Assembly: GCA_947475545.1 (NCBI GenBank)
Contig: CANJLL010000001.1
Span: forward strand, 1-64,000
Origin: Chloroflexota bacterium
GTDB taxonomy: Bacteria; Chloroflexota; Limnocylindria; Limnocylindrales; CSP1-4
Reading direction: 5' to 3'
DNA: 64,000 bases
The notes beneath the pieces are model-generated. The model was given only the letters and a program-made list of their open reading frames with translations. It had not been told where the DNA came from and did not search any database. Shown in pieces: positions 56,171 to 64,000 of this stretch. Position numbers and translations under genes: made by a program. The stretch's first letter is position 1, and each line of letters starts with the position of its first letter.

Positions 56171-57643
56171 ATGCGGCTGGCACTGTTCCAGATGGGCCAG
56201 GAGACGGACACCTTCAACCCGTCGCCCACGACCATGCACGATTTCGAGGGATACGGCCTGTACGAGGGCCAGGAGTTCCTCGACAAGATGATCGGCAGCG
56301 GGACCGTGGGCGGGTTCCAGGCGGCCGTGGCCGCTGCCGGCGCCGACATCGAGATGGTACCGCTCTCGCGGGGCTGGGCGGGTGCGGGCGGCCGGATCAC
56401 CACCGAGGCGCTCCACTTCTTCGAGGCGCGGCTCCGGCGCGATCTCGCGGCGGCCGGGCCGATCGACGGGCTCGCGATGCACCTCCACGGGGCGTGCTCG
56501 TCCGACGGCCTCGACGACGTCGAGGGTCAGCTCCTGGCGATCGCCCGCGAGGTCCTGGGGCCGGAGGTGCCCGTGGTCCTCACGCTGGACCACCACGCCA
56601 ACATCACCCAGCGCAAGATCGACAACTGCCACCTGCTGGTCGGCTTTCGGACGCAGCCGCACGACCCGTTCGAGACCGGCATCGCGTCGACTGAGATGCT
56701 GATCCGGCTGGTCGCGGGCCAGATTCGGCCCACCACCGCCTGGCGCAAGCTCCGCCTCATCTCGCACCAGGAGCAGTACCTGACCTCGGGCGGGCCCATG
56801 AAGGTCTGGTTCGACCGGGCGCGCGAGCTGGAGCGCGATCCGCGGGTGCTCACGATCTCCAACTTCCCGATGCAGCCATGGCTCGACATCGAGGAGGGTG
56901 GCTGGGCGACCGTCGTGGTGACGGACGGCGACCCCGGGCTGGCCGAGCGGCTGGCCGACGAGATGGCCGACCTGGCCTGGTCGCTCCGGGCCGAGTACCA
57001 GGTCACGACCAGCGTCCCGCCCGACGTGGCGGTCCGCGACGCGGACGGCGACGCGGGGCTCGTCATCCTGAGCGACACCGGCGACTCGGTCTTTGGCGGC
57101 GCGGCCGGCGACAGCACGGCCCTGCTCGAGTCGATGCTCCGCGTTGGGATCAACGGGCGGGCGCTGGTGCCGCTCGTCGATGCGGCCGCGGTCGCGGACC
57201 TCGCGGACCTCGCGCCGGGCTCCACGGCGACAGTCACCCTGGGTGGCTCCATCAGCGGGTTCTTCGGCCCGCTCCAGGTGACCGGCATCGTCCGGCGTGC
57301 CGGCTCTGGGCACCTGGTCCTCAAGGACTTCTTCATGCCCGAGTTCGACATGGGCCGCACCGTGATCTTCGAGGTGGGGCAGGTCACCATCCTGCTCACC
57401 GAGCAGGCCGGGATCGGCGGGAACCACCCGGCGGTCTACCGGGCGTTCGGGATTGAGCCGGCGGAGTGCCGGATGGTCGTCCTCAAGACGGCATCCAACT
57501 TCCAGTACTACACGCCGTTCGCGTCGCGGGTGATCCGCGTGGATACCGTTGGGCCCACCCAGTCCGACATCAAGACCCTGAACTGGGAACGCATCTCGCG
57601 GCCGATCTACCCGCTGGAGTCGCCGGCGACCTGGCGGGGCTGA
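56171..57643 (+). CDS. M81-family (MlrC-like) metallopeptidase, copy 4
   Basis: 490 residues, MRLALFQMGQETDTFNPSPT. The first metal motif reads GQETDTF where the other copies read HETNTF or HEVNHF, so the first His is replaced by Gln. LAMHLHGACSS, LTLDHHANIT and TQPHDPFET follow, then ILSDTGDSVFGGAAGDS. It is the most divergent of the four copies. Plus strand, alone between two minus-strand genes. Confidence 0.88.
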   Translation: MRLALFQMGQETDTFNPSPTTMHDFEGYGLYEGQEFLDKMIGSGTVGGFQAAVAAAGADIEMVPLSRGWAGAGGRITTEALHFFEARLRRDLAAAGPIDGLAMHLHGACSSDGLDDVEGQLLAIAREVLGPEVPVVLTLDHHANITQRKIDNCHLLVGFRTQPHDPFETGIASTEMLIRLVAGQIRPTTAWRKLRLISHQEQYLTSGGPMKVWFDRARELERDPRVLTISNFPMQPWLDIEEGGWATVVVTDGDPGLAERLADEMADLAWSLRAEYQVTTSVPPDVAVRDADGDAGLVILSDTGDSVFGGAAGDSTALLESMLRVGINGRALVPLVDAAAVADLADLAPGSTATVTLGGSISGFFGPLQVTGIVRRAGSGHLVLKDFFMPEFDMGRTVIFEVGQVTILLTEQAGIGGNHPAVYRAFGIEPAECRMVVLKTASNFQYYTPFASRVIRVDTVGPTQSDIKTLNWERISRPIYPLESPATWRG

Positions 57644-57661
57644 GCAGCGGGGCTGATCAGC

Positions 57662-57681
57662 GGGGCCGCGAAGGCGGCCTC
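57662..57681. terminator. bidirectional terminator hairpin between convergent genes
   Basis: ggccgc-gaag-gcggcc, extended to 8 bp with one G-U, lies between the M81 stop (57643) and the CehA/McbA-type gene stop (57693). No T-run follows. Confidence 0.5.
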
Positions 57682-57692
57682 TCGATCCCCGC

Positions 57693-59129
57693 TCAGGCCT
57701 CGCCGATTCGCCTGAATCGGTCGCGGCCCTCGTCGTACAGGGCGAGCATTCGATCTCGCTGCGCCGCGTCGTCGAAGCTGGCACGCGTGGTGAGCCACGC
57801 CTGCGCCTCCGCGATGCCCGCGATGAACCGGGTGCTGGCCGCCCGGGCCGGAGCGACGGCCGGCCGCGCCCCCAGGTAGACCGGGCTGGTGTGGGCCCAC
57901 AGCGCGTGGCCGTAGCTGGTCCGCCGCCGGCCCCAGGCACGCGCGGCGATCCAGCGGGCGCCCGCTACCGGCACCGTCGCGGAGAACGTGCCCGAGGCGC
58001 TGCCCGAGACGTCATCGCTCGCCGCGACCACCTCGCCGTCACGGACGATCTCGACCCGGTCCACGGGCTGGGCGCCGGACCACTCGACCGTCACCGGCAG
58101 GCTGGCTCGCCGGGGCGCCAGCACGTCATTGCCCGGGCCGTGGCCGGCCACCGCCAGGCGCAGGATCGGCCCGTTGGTGATGAACGTCCGGCCGGCCCGC
58201 AGGCCGTCAAGCCACGCCTCGTACGAGAACGCGCCTCCCTGGTCGACGTAGACGCGGTTGCTGGAGCACAGGAACCAGTCCGAGCCGGTGGAGACCGGCA
58301 GCTGTAGGCCGCAGTCCAGGAGGCCGTACCAGATCCGGTAGTCGGGCTCCATCCACCACGGGTCGAACAGGTTCATGCCGTCGAGCCGGCCCAGGACCGC
58401 GGCGATGGGTGCCTCCATCCCCATCCCGTTGTGGCACCACAGGGCGACGCCGCCCTGGGCACGCGCGTCGTCGCAGGCATCGATGAGCGGCGGGTAGTCC
58501 GGGCTGGAGTCGTCCACCAGCAGGCCGCGGCTGACCGGCTCCACCTGCCGCCGGAGGTTGATGAGCATGATGTGCCCGTAGCCGATGTGCCAGGTCTCGT
58601 CGTTGTGGCGGCTCTCCTCGCCGATGTCGATCACGTGCCCGGCTGTGGAGAGCGGATGGCGGCCAACCGGGAAGCCGTTCGACGCGTAGGGAATGTCGCG
58701 CCGCTTGAGGACGGCATTCACGAAGACCGGCAGGTCCTCGACGCGCGGATCCAGCCGCAGCCGCTCGAGCGGCCGGGTCTCCGTCTCGTCGTAATGGACA
58801 TGCGTGTTGCCGGCATACCAGCCCTGGTCGGCCAGGTTGACCCAGCGCTCCATGGGGAGGTCCACGCTGACCGTGCCCTGGAGCGGAACGTCGACCGCGA
58901 CCCTGAGCGGGAGATACTCGGTGCCGCGCTCGACGATCACGTCGGCGGGCCCGCTGGGCAGCTCCACGCTGAAGCGCTCCGCGGCGTAGAAGAACGGCAC
59001 GCCATTGCCGACCTTGCGGAGCGCGTCCTCGGGCGTGCGTGACTCGCCGCTGGACGCCACCACCCGCACGCGCGCCTCCAGCGGCCGACCGCTGGCACGG
59101 TCCCAGATCCGGCCCTCCAGCGTCGCCAC
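57693..59129 (-). CDS. CehA/McbA-family metallohydrolase (PHP-like)
   Basis: 478 residues, GTG start overlapping the end of the upstream aldolase gene region. An N-terminal beta domain (about 1-100) precedes the metal hydrolase: WYAGNTHVHYDET (HxH), GYGHIMLIN, ALWCHNGMGMEAP and PVSTGSDWFLCSS. A C-terminal beta-sandwich follows (VTVEWSGAQPVDRVEIVRDG). Characterised relatives hydrolyse carbamates and other esters; the substrate here is unknown. Confidence 0.86.
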   Translation of the reverse strand: MATLEGRIWDRASGRPLEARVRVVASSGESRTPEDALRKVGNGVPFFYAAERFSVELPSGPADVIVERGTEYLPLRVAVDVPLQGTVSVDLPMERWVNLADQGWYAGNTHVHYDETETRPLERLRLDPRVEDLPVFVNAVLKRRDIPYASNGFPVGRHPLSTAGHVIDIGEESRHNDETWHIGYGHIMLINLRRQVEPVSRGLLVDDSSPDYPPLIDACDDARAQGGVALWCHNGMGMEAPIAAVLGRLDGMNLFDPWWMEPDYRIWYGLLDCGLQLPVSTGSDWFLCSSNRVYVDQGGAFSYEAWLDGLRAGRTFITNGPILRLAVAGHGPGNDVLAPRRASLPVTVEWSGAQPVDRVEIVRDGEVVAASDDVSGSASGTFSATVPVAGARWIAARAWGRRRTSYGHALWAHTSPVYLGARPAVAPARAASTRFIAGIAEAQAWLTTRASFDDAAQRDRMLALYDEGRDRFRRIGEA

Positions 59130-59131
59130 CG

Positions 59132-60205
59132 TCAGGCCACCGCCGAGCCGATGATGACGATCGCCGCGTCGATCGCCGCGTCGTCAATGCCCCGGTGGAC
59201 GACCGCGCGCAGGTAGCCGCCCGGCGTCGTCATGAGGGCCACGCCCAGCCCGCGGAGGCGGGTCACCAGCCCCTCGGGATCCCCGAGCCGCGCATCGGGC
59301 GTGATCAGGATCAGGTTCGTCTGGACGGTCTCCAGGTCGACGCTCAGGCCCGCCACACCGTCCAGCGCCTCGGCCAGCCGGCGCGCCCGGCGGTGGTCAT
59401 CGGCCAGGCGATCGACCATGGTCTCCAGGGCGAGGATCCCCGCCGCCGCGAGGTGGCCGGCCTTGTGGATCCGTCCGAACCCGACCTGGTTGGCGAGCGC
59501 CCGGGCGCGCGCCACGATCGGCGCCGGGCCGGCCAGCAGGCCACCGTACGGGGCGCACAGGCCCTTGTTCAGGCTCACCGTGATGGTGTCGATGCCGGCG
59601 GTCAGCCGGGCGGGCGGCACGCCGAGGGCCACGGACGCGTCGAACAGCCGGGCGCCGTCCAGGTGGACGGCTGCCCCGTGCTCGTGGGCCAGGTCGGCCA
59701 GGAGACTCGTCTCGGCGGGTGCAATGGCGACCCCGCCGGCGAACGTATGGGTGTTCTCGAGGACCAGCATGCCGACCCGCGGCGCACGGCCGGCGGCACC
59801 CTCAGCCAGCGCCGCCCCGATCTCGCCGGGGTCCACGCGGCCCCGCGTCGAATCCACGGTCCGCGCAATGAAGCCCCCGAGCGCCAGCGAGTACCACTCG
59901 GTCACGTTGATGTGGGCGAGCCGGTCCATCAGCACGGCCGAGCCGCGGTCCAGCTGGACCAGGAGGGCGAGTAGGTTGGCGCTCGACGCGTTCGGCACGA
60001 ACAGGGCGTCCTCGGTGCCCAGCAGGTCCGCACCGAGTCGCTCCAGCCGGTTGACCGACGGGTCCTCGCCGCGGAGCGGCCAGCCGATCTCGGCCCGAGC
60101 CATGGCCTCGAACATCTCCGGCGTGGCGGGCGACAGCACGTCGCTGCGCAGGTCGATCACCGTCCGGCCACGGGCCGCGCGTGTCGTCTCGGCGAGCGTC
60201 GCCAT
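59132..60205 (-). CDS. threonine aldolase-family PLP enzyme
   Basis: 357 residues with gggagg 6 nt upstream of the ATG. IDLRSDVLSPATPEMFEAM, EDPSVNRLE and LENTHTFAGG are threonine-aldolase blocks, and the PLP Lys is in TVSLNKGLCAPYG. The family splits beta-hydroxy amino acids into glycine and an aldehyde. The adjacent CehA/McbA gene begins 3 nt after its stop, so they are cotranscribed. Confidence 0.9.
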   Translation of the reverse strand: MATLAETTRAARGRTVIDLRSDVLSPATPEMFEAMARAEIGWPLRGEDPSVNRLERLGADLLGTEDALFVPNASSANLLALLVQLDRGSAVLMDRLAHINVTEWYSLALGGFIARTVDSTRGRVDPGEIGAALAEGAAGRAPRVGMLVLENTHTFAGGVAIAPAETSLLADLAHEHGAAVHLDGARLFDASVALGVPPARLTAGIDTITVSLNKGLCAPYGGLLAGPAPIVARARALANQVGFGRIHKAGHLAAAGILALETMVDRLADDHRRARRLAEALDGVAGLSVDLETVQTNLILITPDARLGDPEGLVTRLRGLGVALMTTPGGYLRAVVHRGIDDAAIDAAIVIIGSAVA

Positions 60206-60365
60206 CCGCGTCCTCCCACCCTCCGGAGCCGCCTCCCAACGGGGTTCGGCAAGAGGCCCAGCGTATACTCAACCGGCCCCGGAAGCCATCCGAGCCCGGC
60301 GGGTTGCGACCCGGTGGGCCGCGGACCGCGCGAGGCCACCCGGGCGAGTGGGAGGACCGGGATCG

Positions 60366-61385
60366 ATGTCGTCGTCCACGCCATCGCGCGGGCGCATCCG
60401 CGTGCTGTTCACCGGCGTGCGCTCCAACCCCAGCTGGGAGCCGTGGGGCCGGGACGTGCTCGACGCCCTCTCGCGCTCACACGACGTCACGCTGGTTGAC
60501 CCCGATCGGCCCCTGGCGGAGCAGGTCGCCGATCCCCGGATCGAGGCGGTGGTGGACTCCTACTCCCTGGTCAACCCCGAGGTCGCCGCGGCCGCGGCCG
60601 GGCACGTCCGGCTCTGGCAGCTTGGCGCCGTTGGCTACGACCACACCGACGTCCCGTCCCTGGCCCGCAACGGGGTCCCGACAGCGAACTGCCCAGGCTT
60701 CACCAGCTCGCGCTCGCTCGCCGAGGCGGCGCTGATGCTCGCCATGATGGTGATGCGCAGCTACAACGGGCTGGTGACCACCGTGGAGGCGGGACGGATC
60801 GGCAGCCCGTCGGGACGCCAGCTGGCCAGCAAGTCGCTGCTGATCATCGGCTTTGGGGCCAGCGGCCGGGAGCTGGCCAGGCGGTCAGCGGCCTTCGGCA
60901 TGCGCACCATGGCGATCAACCATCGCGGCCGGGTCCCCGCGCTGGAGCGGCGCTACGGCCTGGCCTGGATGGGTGGGCTCGAAGACCTCGACCGCGGGCT
61001 GGCCGAGGCCGACGTGGTCTCGCTCCACATCCCGCTGACCCGCGAGACGCGCCACATCCTGGATGCGCGTCGCCTGGCCCTGATGAAGCCCGGCGCCGTG
61101 GTGGTCAACGTCAGCCGCGGCGGGCTGATCGACGACGAGGCCCTGGCCCGGGCGGTCCGGGGCGGACACCTGTTCGGCGCCGGGCTCGACGTGGTCGCCG
61201 GTGAGCCGTCAGGTTCGGATCACCCGCTGCGTGGGATCCCGCAAGTCATCCTGCTGCCCCACATCGCCGGTGCGACTGATGCCACGGCGCAGCGCCGGGC
61301 GCGTTTTGCCGCGCTGAACATCAGCCGGCTTCGGTACGGGCTGGAGCCGCTCAGCCGGGTCGACAACCTCCCGCCCCAGGGCTGA
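60366..61385 (+). CDS. D-2-hydroxyacid dehydrogenase (phosphoglycerate dehydrogenase-like)
   Basis: 339 residues from ATG 60366 with ggagg upstream. The NAD motif LLIIGFGASGRELAR, catalytic Arg in VVNVSRGGLIDD, Glu in GLDVVAGEPSG and His in VILLPHIAGATDAT form the family's R-E-H site. It interconverts a 2-oxo acid and a D-2-hydroxy acid. Divergent from the aldolase gene. Confidence 0.92.
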   Translation: MSSSTPSRGRIRVLFTGVRSNPSWEPWGRDVLDALSRSHDVTLVDPDRPLAEQVADPRIEAVVDSYSLVNPEVAAAAAGHVRLWQLGAVGYDHTDVPSLARNGVPTANCPGFTSSRSLAEAALMLAMMVMRSYNGLVTTVEAGRIGSPSGRQLASKSLLIIGFGASGRELARRSAAFGMRTMAINHRGRVPALERRYGLAWMGGLEDLDRGLAEADVVSLHIPLTRETRHILDARRLALMKPGAVVVNVSRGGLIDDEALARAVRGGHLFGAGLDVVAGEPSGSDHPLRGIPQVILLPHIAGATDATAQRRARFAALNISRLRYGLEPLSRVDNLPPQG

Positions 61386-61430
61386 GCCGGGCCCGGGCTG
61401 CGTCCGCCACGGGCTGCGTCCGCCCCAGGC

Positions 61431-63620
61431 CTAGCGCGCGACCAAGTGCAGCACGCGGTGCGGGCCGACGCGGCAGTCGAAGGGTCCGGCGACGAAGGTC
61501 GTGGAGTCGTCGCCGTCGATCAGAGCCGGCCCGGCCAGGGTGTCGCCCTCGCGCAGGCCGTTGAAGCGGTAGACCGGGACCTCCACCAGGAGGATCCCGT
61601 CGTCGACGAAGGCCGGGCGTGATCCGCTTGGACGGGCGGTCCGTTGACCCTCGTCGCCGCCGGCCGCCGCGCCAACAGGCGCCGCGCCAACAGGCGCCGC
61701 AACAGCTCGGTCCGCAACAGCTCGGTCCGCAACCGCTCGGTCCGCAACCGCTCGGTCCGCAACCGCTCGGTCCGCGATTCCCGGCCGCGGCGCCGCAACG
61801 CTGATCGCGAGATGGACCATCTCGACCAGAGCGGTCGGCGCGGCGTACCCGTGGGTCCGCTCGTGTGCCGCGTCGAAGTCTGCGCGTAGCCGCGCGGCCG
61901 CCGCCGCGTCAAACACGCCACCCGGGATCGCCACCCGCAGGTCCCATGACTGGCCCACGTACCGGATGTCGGCCGCCCGGTCCCGGCGGAGGTCACCCCC
62001 GCGCGCCTCGGGTGGCAGGCGAGCGATGGCCTCGGCTTCGATCCGGTCGAGCGTGGCGCTCACCTCGGCCGGATCCACGACGTCGATGCGGCGCCGGAAC
62101 GCGACCCGGTGGTCCACGCGGGGCGCGCTGGCGAGCAGGCCGAAGGCCGACAGGACCCCGGCGTCGGGCGGGATGATCACCGACCGGAACCCCAGCGCCG
62201 TGGCCTGGCGGCAGGCATGCAGCGGGCCGGCACCCCCAAACGCGATCAGGTCGTAGCCGTGGGGATCCAGCCCTCGCCGGATCGTCATCAGCCGGGTCGC
62301 CTGGATCATGGCCGAATCCGCGACATCCAGGATCGCGACCGCCGCATCCAGCGACGAGACGCCGAGCCGGTCGGCCAGTCGAGCGATGGCCGCGGCGGCC
62401 GCCGCACCGTCGAGGGAGAGCCTGCCACCGGCCATCGACGTCGCGCCGATCCTGCCGAGGAAGACGTTCGCGTCCGTGACGGTCGGCTCTGTGCCGCCAC
62501 GGCCGTAGCAGGCCGGCCCCGGGTCCGCCCCCGCGCTCCGCGGGCCGACCCGCAGGATGCCGCCCGGATCGATCCAGGCGATGCTCCCGCCGCCGGCGCC
62601 GATCTCCACGAGGTCCATCACGGAGCCCAGGATCGGCAGCCCGCTGCCGTGTGCCACGGCCGAGCCCGAGCCGGCGCTGGAGCCGATCTCCCACGCCGTG
62701 GTCTGCAGGGATTCGCCATCGTCGATCATGCCGACCTTGGCGGTCGTCCCGCCCATGTCGAGCGTGACGACATCGCGGCTGCCGACCAGGGCCGCGTAAT
62801 GGCTGGCGGCCGCGAGGCCCGCCGCCGGCCCCGATTCGATGATCTCCACCGGCCGCTCGAGGGCGGTCGCCGCCGTGGCGAGGCCCCCGTTCGACTTCAT
62901 CAGCCACAGCCCGGAGCTGGCCCCGCGATCGCGCAGGCCGGCCTCGATCGACGCGATGTAGCTCCCCACGACGGGTCCGACGTAGGCGTTGGCGACCGTG
63001 GTGCTGGCGCGCGGGTACTCGCGCATCTCCGGGGCGATCACGCTGGACAGCGAGATCGAGACGCCGGGGATCTCGTCGCGCAGGATCTCGGCGACCCGCT
63101 GCTCGTGGGTGGGGTTGACGTAGGCGTGCAGGAGGCAGACGGCGACCGACCGGATGCCCGACGCGCGGATCTGCGCGGCGGCCTCCCGAACCGAATCCTC
63201 GTCGAGCGGGAGCAGCACGCTCCCGTCGTAGCGCAGCCGTTCCCGGATCCCGAATGCCCACTCGCGGGCCACGAGCGGGAGCGGCTTGGTCGTGCGCAGG
63301 TCATACAGGTCGTGCCGGATCTGGCGGGCGATCTCCAGGACGTCCCGGAAGCCGTCGGTGGCGAGCAGCGCGGCGGGACCGCCGGTCCGGGTCAGGACGG
63401 CATTCGTCGCGACCGTCGTCGCGTGCAGGACGGACCGGCAGGCGCCGATCTGCACCCCAGCCAGCTCCAGCGCGATGTCGAGCGCGCGGAAGAACCCTTC
63501 CGATGGGTCGTGCGGCGTGGACAGGACCTTCCCGGTCCAGCGCTCGCCGGACTCCGTGTCGATGAGGACGACGTCCGTGAACGTCCCGCCGATGTCGATG
63601 GCGACCCGGAACCCGCTCAT
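61431..63620 (-). CDS. hyuA: hydantoinase/oxoprolinase subunit A, copy 2
   Basis: 729 residues. AIDIGGTFTDVVLID (7-21), HATTVATNAVLTRTG, ESGPAAGLAAASHYA and TLDMGGTTAKVG match HyuA. Near the C-terminus an in-frame minisatellite inserts five ADRAV units and two APVGA units, absent from copy 1 and explaining most of the extra length. Its ATG overlaps the stop of the HyuB gene, so the order is B then A, the reverse of the first locus. Confidence 0.92.
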   Translation of the reverse strand: MSGFRVAIDIGGTFTDVVLIDTESGERWTGKVLSTPHDPSEGFFRALDIALELAGVQIGACRSVLHATTVATNAVLTRTGGPAALLATDGFRDVLEIARQIRHDLYDLRTTKPLPLVAREWAFGIRERLRYDGSVLLPLDEDSVREAAAQIRASGIRSVAVCLLHAYVNPTHEQRVAEILRDEIPGVSISLSSVIAPEMREYPRASTTVANAYVGPVVGSYIASIEAGLRDRGASSGLWLMKSNGGLATAATALERPVEIIESGPAAGLAAASHYAALVGSRDVVTLDMGGTTAKVGMIDDGESLQTTAWEIGSSAGSGSAVAHGSGLPILGSVMDLVEIGAGGGSIAWIDPGGILRVGPRSAGADPGPACYGRGGTEPTVTDANVFLGRIGATSMAGGRLSLDGAAAAAAIARLADRLGVSSLDAAVAILDVADSAMIQATRLMTIRRGLDPHGYDLIAFGGAGPLHACRQATALGFRSVIIPPDAGVLSAFGLLASAPRVDHRVAFRRRIDVVDPAEVSATLDRIEAEAIARLPPEARGGDLRRDRAADIRYVGQSWDLRVAIPGGVFDAAAAARLRADFDAAHERTHGYAAPTALVEMVHLAISVAAPRPGIADRAVADRAVADRAVADRAVADRAVAAPVGAAPVGAAAGGDEGQRTARPSGSRPAFVDDGILLVEVPVYRFNGLREGDTLAGPALIDGDDSTTFVAGPFDCRVGPHRVLHLVAR
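61666..61770. repeat. 15-bp in-frame minisatellite in the second hyuA
   Basis: Seven consecutive 15-bp units: two gccgcgccaacaggc (61666-61695) and five of the gcaacagctcgg/gcaaccgctcgg type (61696-61770). They encode APVGA and ADRAV pentapeptides on the minus strand. The period is a multiple of three, so copy-number change would keep the enzyme in frame. Confidence 0.92.
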
Positions 63621-64000
63621 GACTGGATCTCCGTCGTGGGGTCGCTGCCGGGCGTCGCGCGTTCGGCGGCTGATGGCGGGCTGTCGACCGCAACGGCGTA
63701 CACCTCGCGTGCCCGCTGCGGGCTGATCCGGCCGGCGGCCACGTCCGCCCGGACGAGGTCCGGGTCGCGATCGCGGACGTCACCGTACCCTCCGCCGCCC
63801 GCCGTCTGGAGGCTCATCACCTCGCCGCCCCGGAGTGCGATGGTGAACTTGGCGGGGAAGCGGTCCGCCTTGCCGCCTGGATCGCGGAGGAAGTGGTTGG
63901 ACCGCGCGGGGCCGCCGCCGAACAGCCCCTGGGGGGCGAACCGGACCCGCTCGGTCATCACGGAGAAGGTGACGTCCCCTTCGAAGACGTAGTCGCGGCG
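63617..64000 (-). CDS. hyuB: hydantoinase/oxoprolinase subunit B, C-terminal part (5' end beyond window)
   Basis: About 127 C-terminal residues; the frame is open to the right edge (RRDYVFEGDVTFSVMTERVR). SLQTAGGGGYGDVRDRDPDL is the typical HyuB C-terminal glycine motif followed by a VRADVAAGRISPQRA block. The internal ATG/GTG codons near 63961 are not the true start. The stop overlaps the start of HyuA copy 2. Confidence 0.9.
   Translation of the reverse strand, partial: RRDYVFEGDVTFSVMTERVRFAPQGLFGGGPARSNHFLRDPGGKADRFPAKFTIALRGGEVMSLQTAGGGGYGDVRDRDPDLVRADVAAGRISPQRAREVYAVAVDSPPSAAERATPGSDPTTEIQS

Overview
The window is very GC-rich bacterial chromosome (roughly 70% G+C by eye) with dense, short-spaced genes and many GTG and TTG starts. 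The gene mix suggests an uncultivated, soil- or water-type heterotroph of the Chloroflexota (Limnocylindria-like) or a neighbouring high-GC phylum: dnaG directly followed by rpoD, a divergent type IIA topoisomerase pair, a sortase-fold protein, and a large accessory catabolic cluster. That placement is an inference, because no rRNA or other phylogenetic marker was compared. I saw no rRNA, tRNA, CRISPR array or insertion sequence.

Layout. 1-12.3 kb: a secreted metallophosphoesterase whose C-terminus is a 42-bp Pro/Thr/Ser minisatellite (cut by the left edge), a flavin monooxygenase-like protein, two tandem paralogous alpha/beta hydrolases, a small two-TM channel-like membrane pair, a sortase-fold protein lacking the catalytic Cys, a bacteriohemerythrin lacking one iron ligand, and a polar amino-acid ABC transporter whose binding-protein/permease fusion is split by an amber codon. 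12.6-21.8 kb: information processing, namely topoisomerase subunits B and A, then dnaG and rpoD behind a promoter region with several inverted repeats. 21.8-23.2 kb: an XRE-type regulator bracketed by an 18-bp degenerate minisatellite and antisense to the 3' end of rpoD. 23.2-25.9 kb: small enzymes (DinB, RraA-like, VOC, thiosulfate sulfurtransferase).

26-64 kb is a catabolic island. On the plus strand a ten-gene run (26046-37341), most of it with overlapping stop/start codons, encodes an MFS carrier, an amidohydrolase of the phosphotriesterase family, an SDR, a short 3-hydroxyacyl-CoA dehydrogenase, a DUF35 Zn-ribbon/OB protein, an acyl-CoA synthetase, a thiolase-fold protein, a VOC protein and hydantoinase/oxoprolinase HyuA and HyuB. 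Facing it on the minus strand (46682-37313) is a second operon: class III aminotransferase, enolase-superfamily dehydratase, MFS carrier, Gfo/Idh/MocA dehydrogenase, TIM-barrel isomerase, M81 (MlrC) peptidase, CRYL1-type dehydrogenase and a broken BKACE gene. Further modules are a TPP-dependent E1 alpha/beta pair, M81-SDR-M81, a second phosphotriesterase-family protein, an Mrr restriction enzyme, a beta-hydroxyacid dehydrogenase, a fourth M81 protein, a CehA/McbA hydrolase, a threonine-aldolase-like enzyme, a D-2-hydroxyacid dehydrogenase and a second HyuA with the end of its HyuB.

The island contains four M81 enzymes, two HyuA/HyuB sets and two phosphotriesterase-family hydrolases beside dehydrogenases and CoA-dependent C-C cleavage enzymes. 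This looks like a pathway set for opening cyclic amides, lactams or lactones and oxidising the resulting hydroxy- and keto-acids. The substrate cannot be read from the sequence. This cluster is the best candidate here for an undescribed system.
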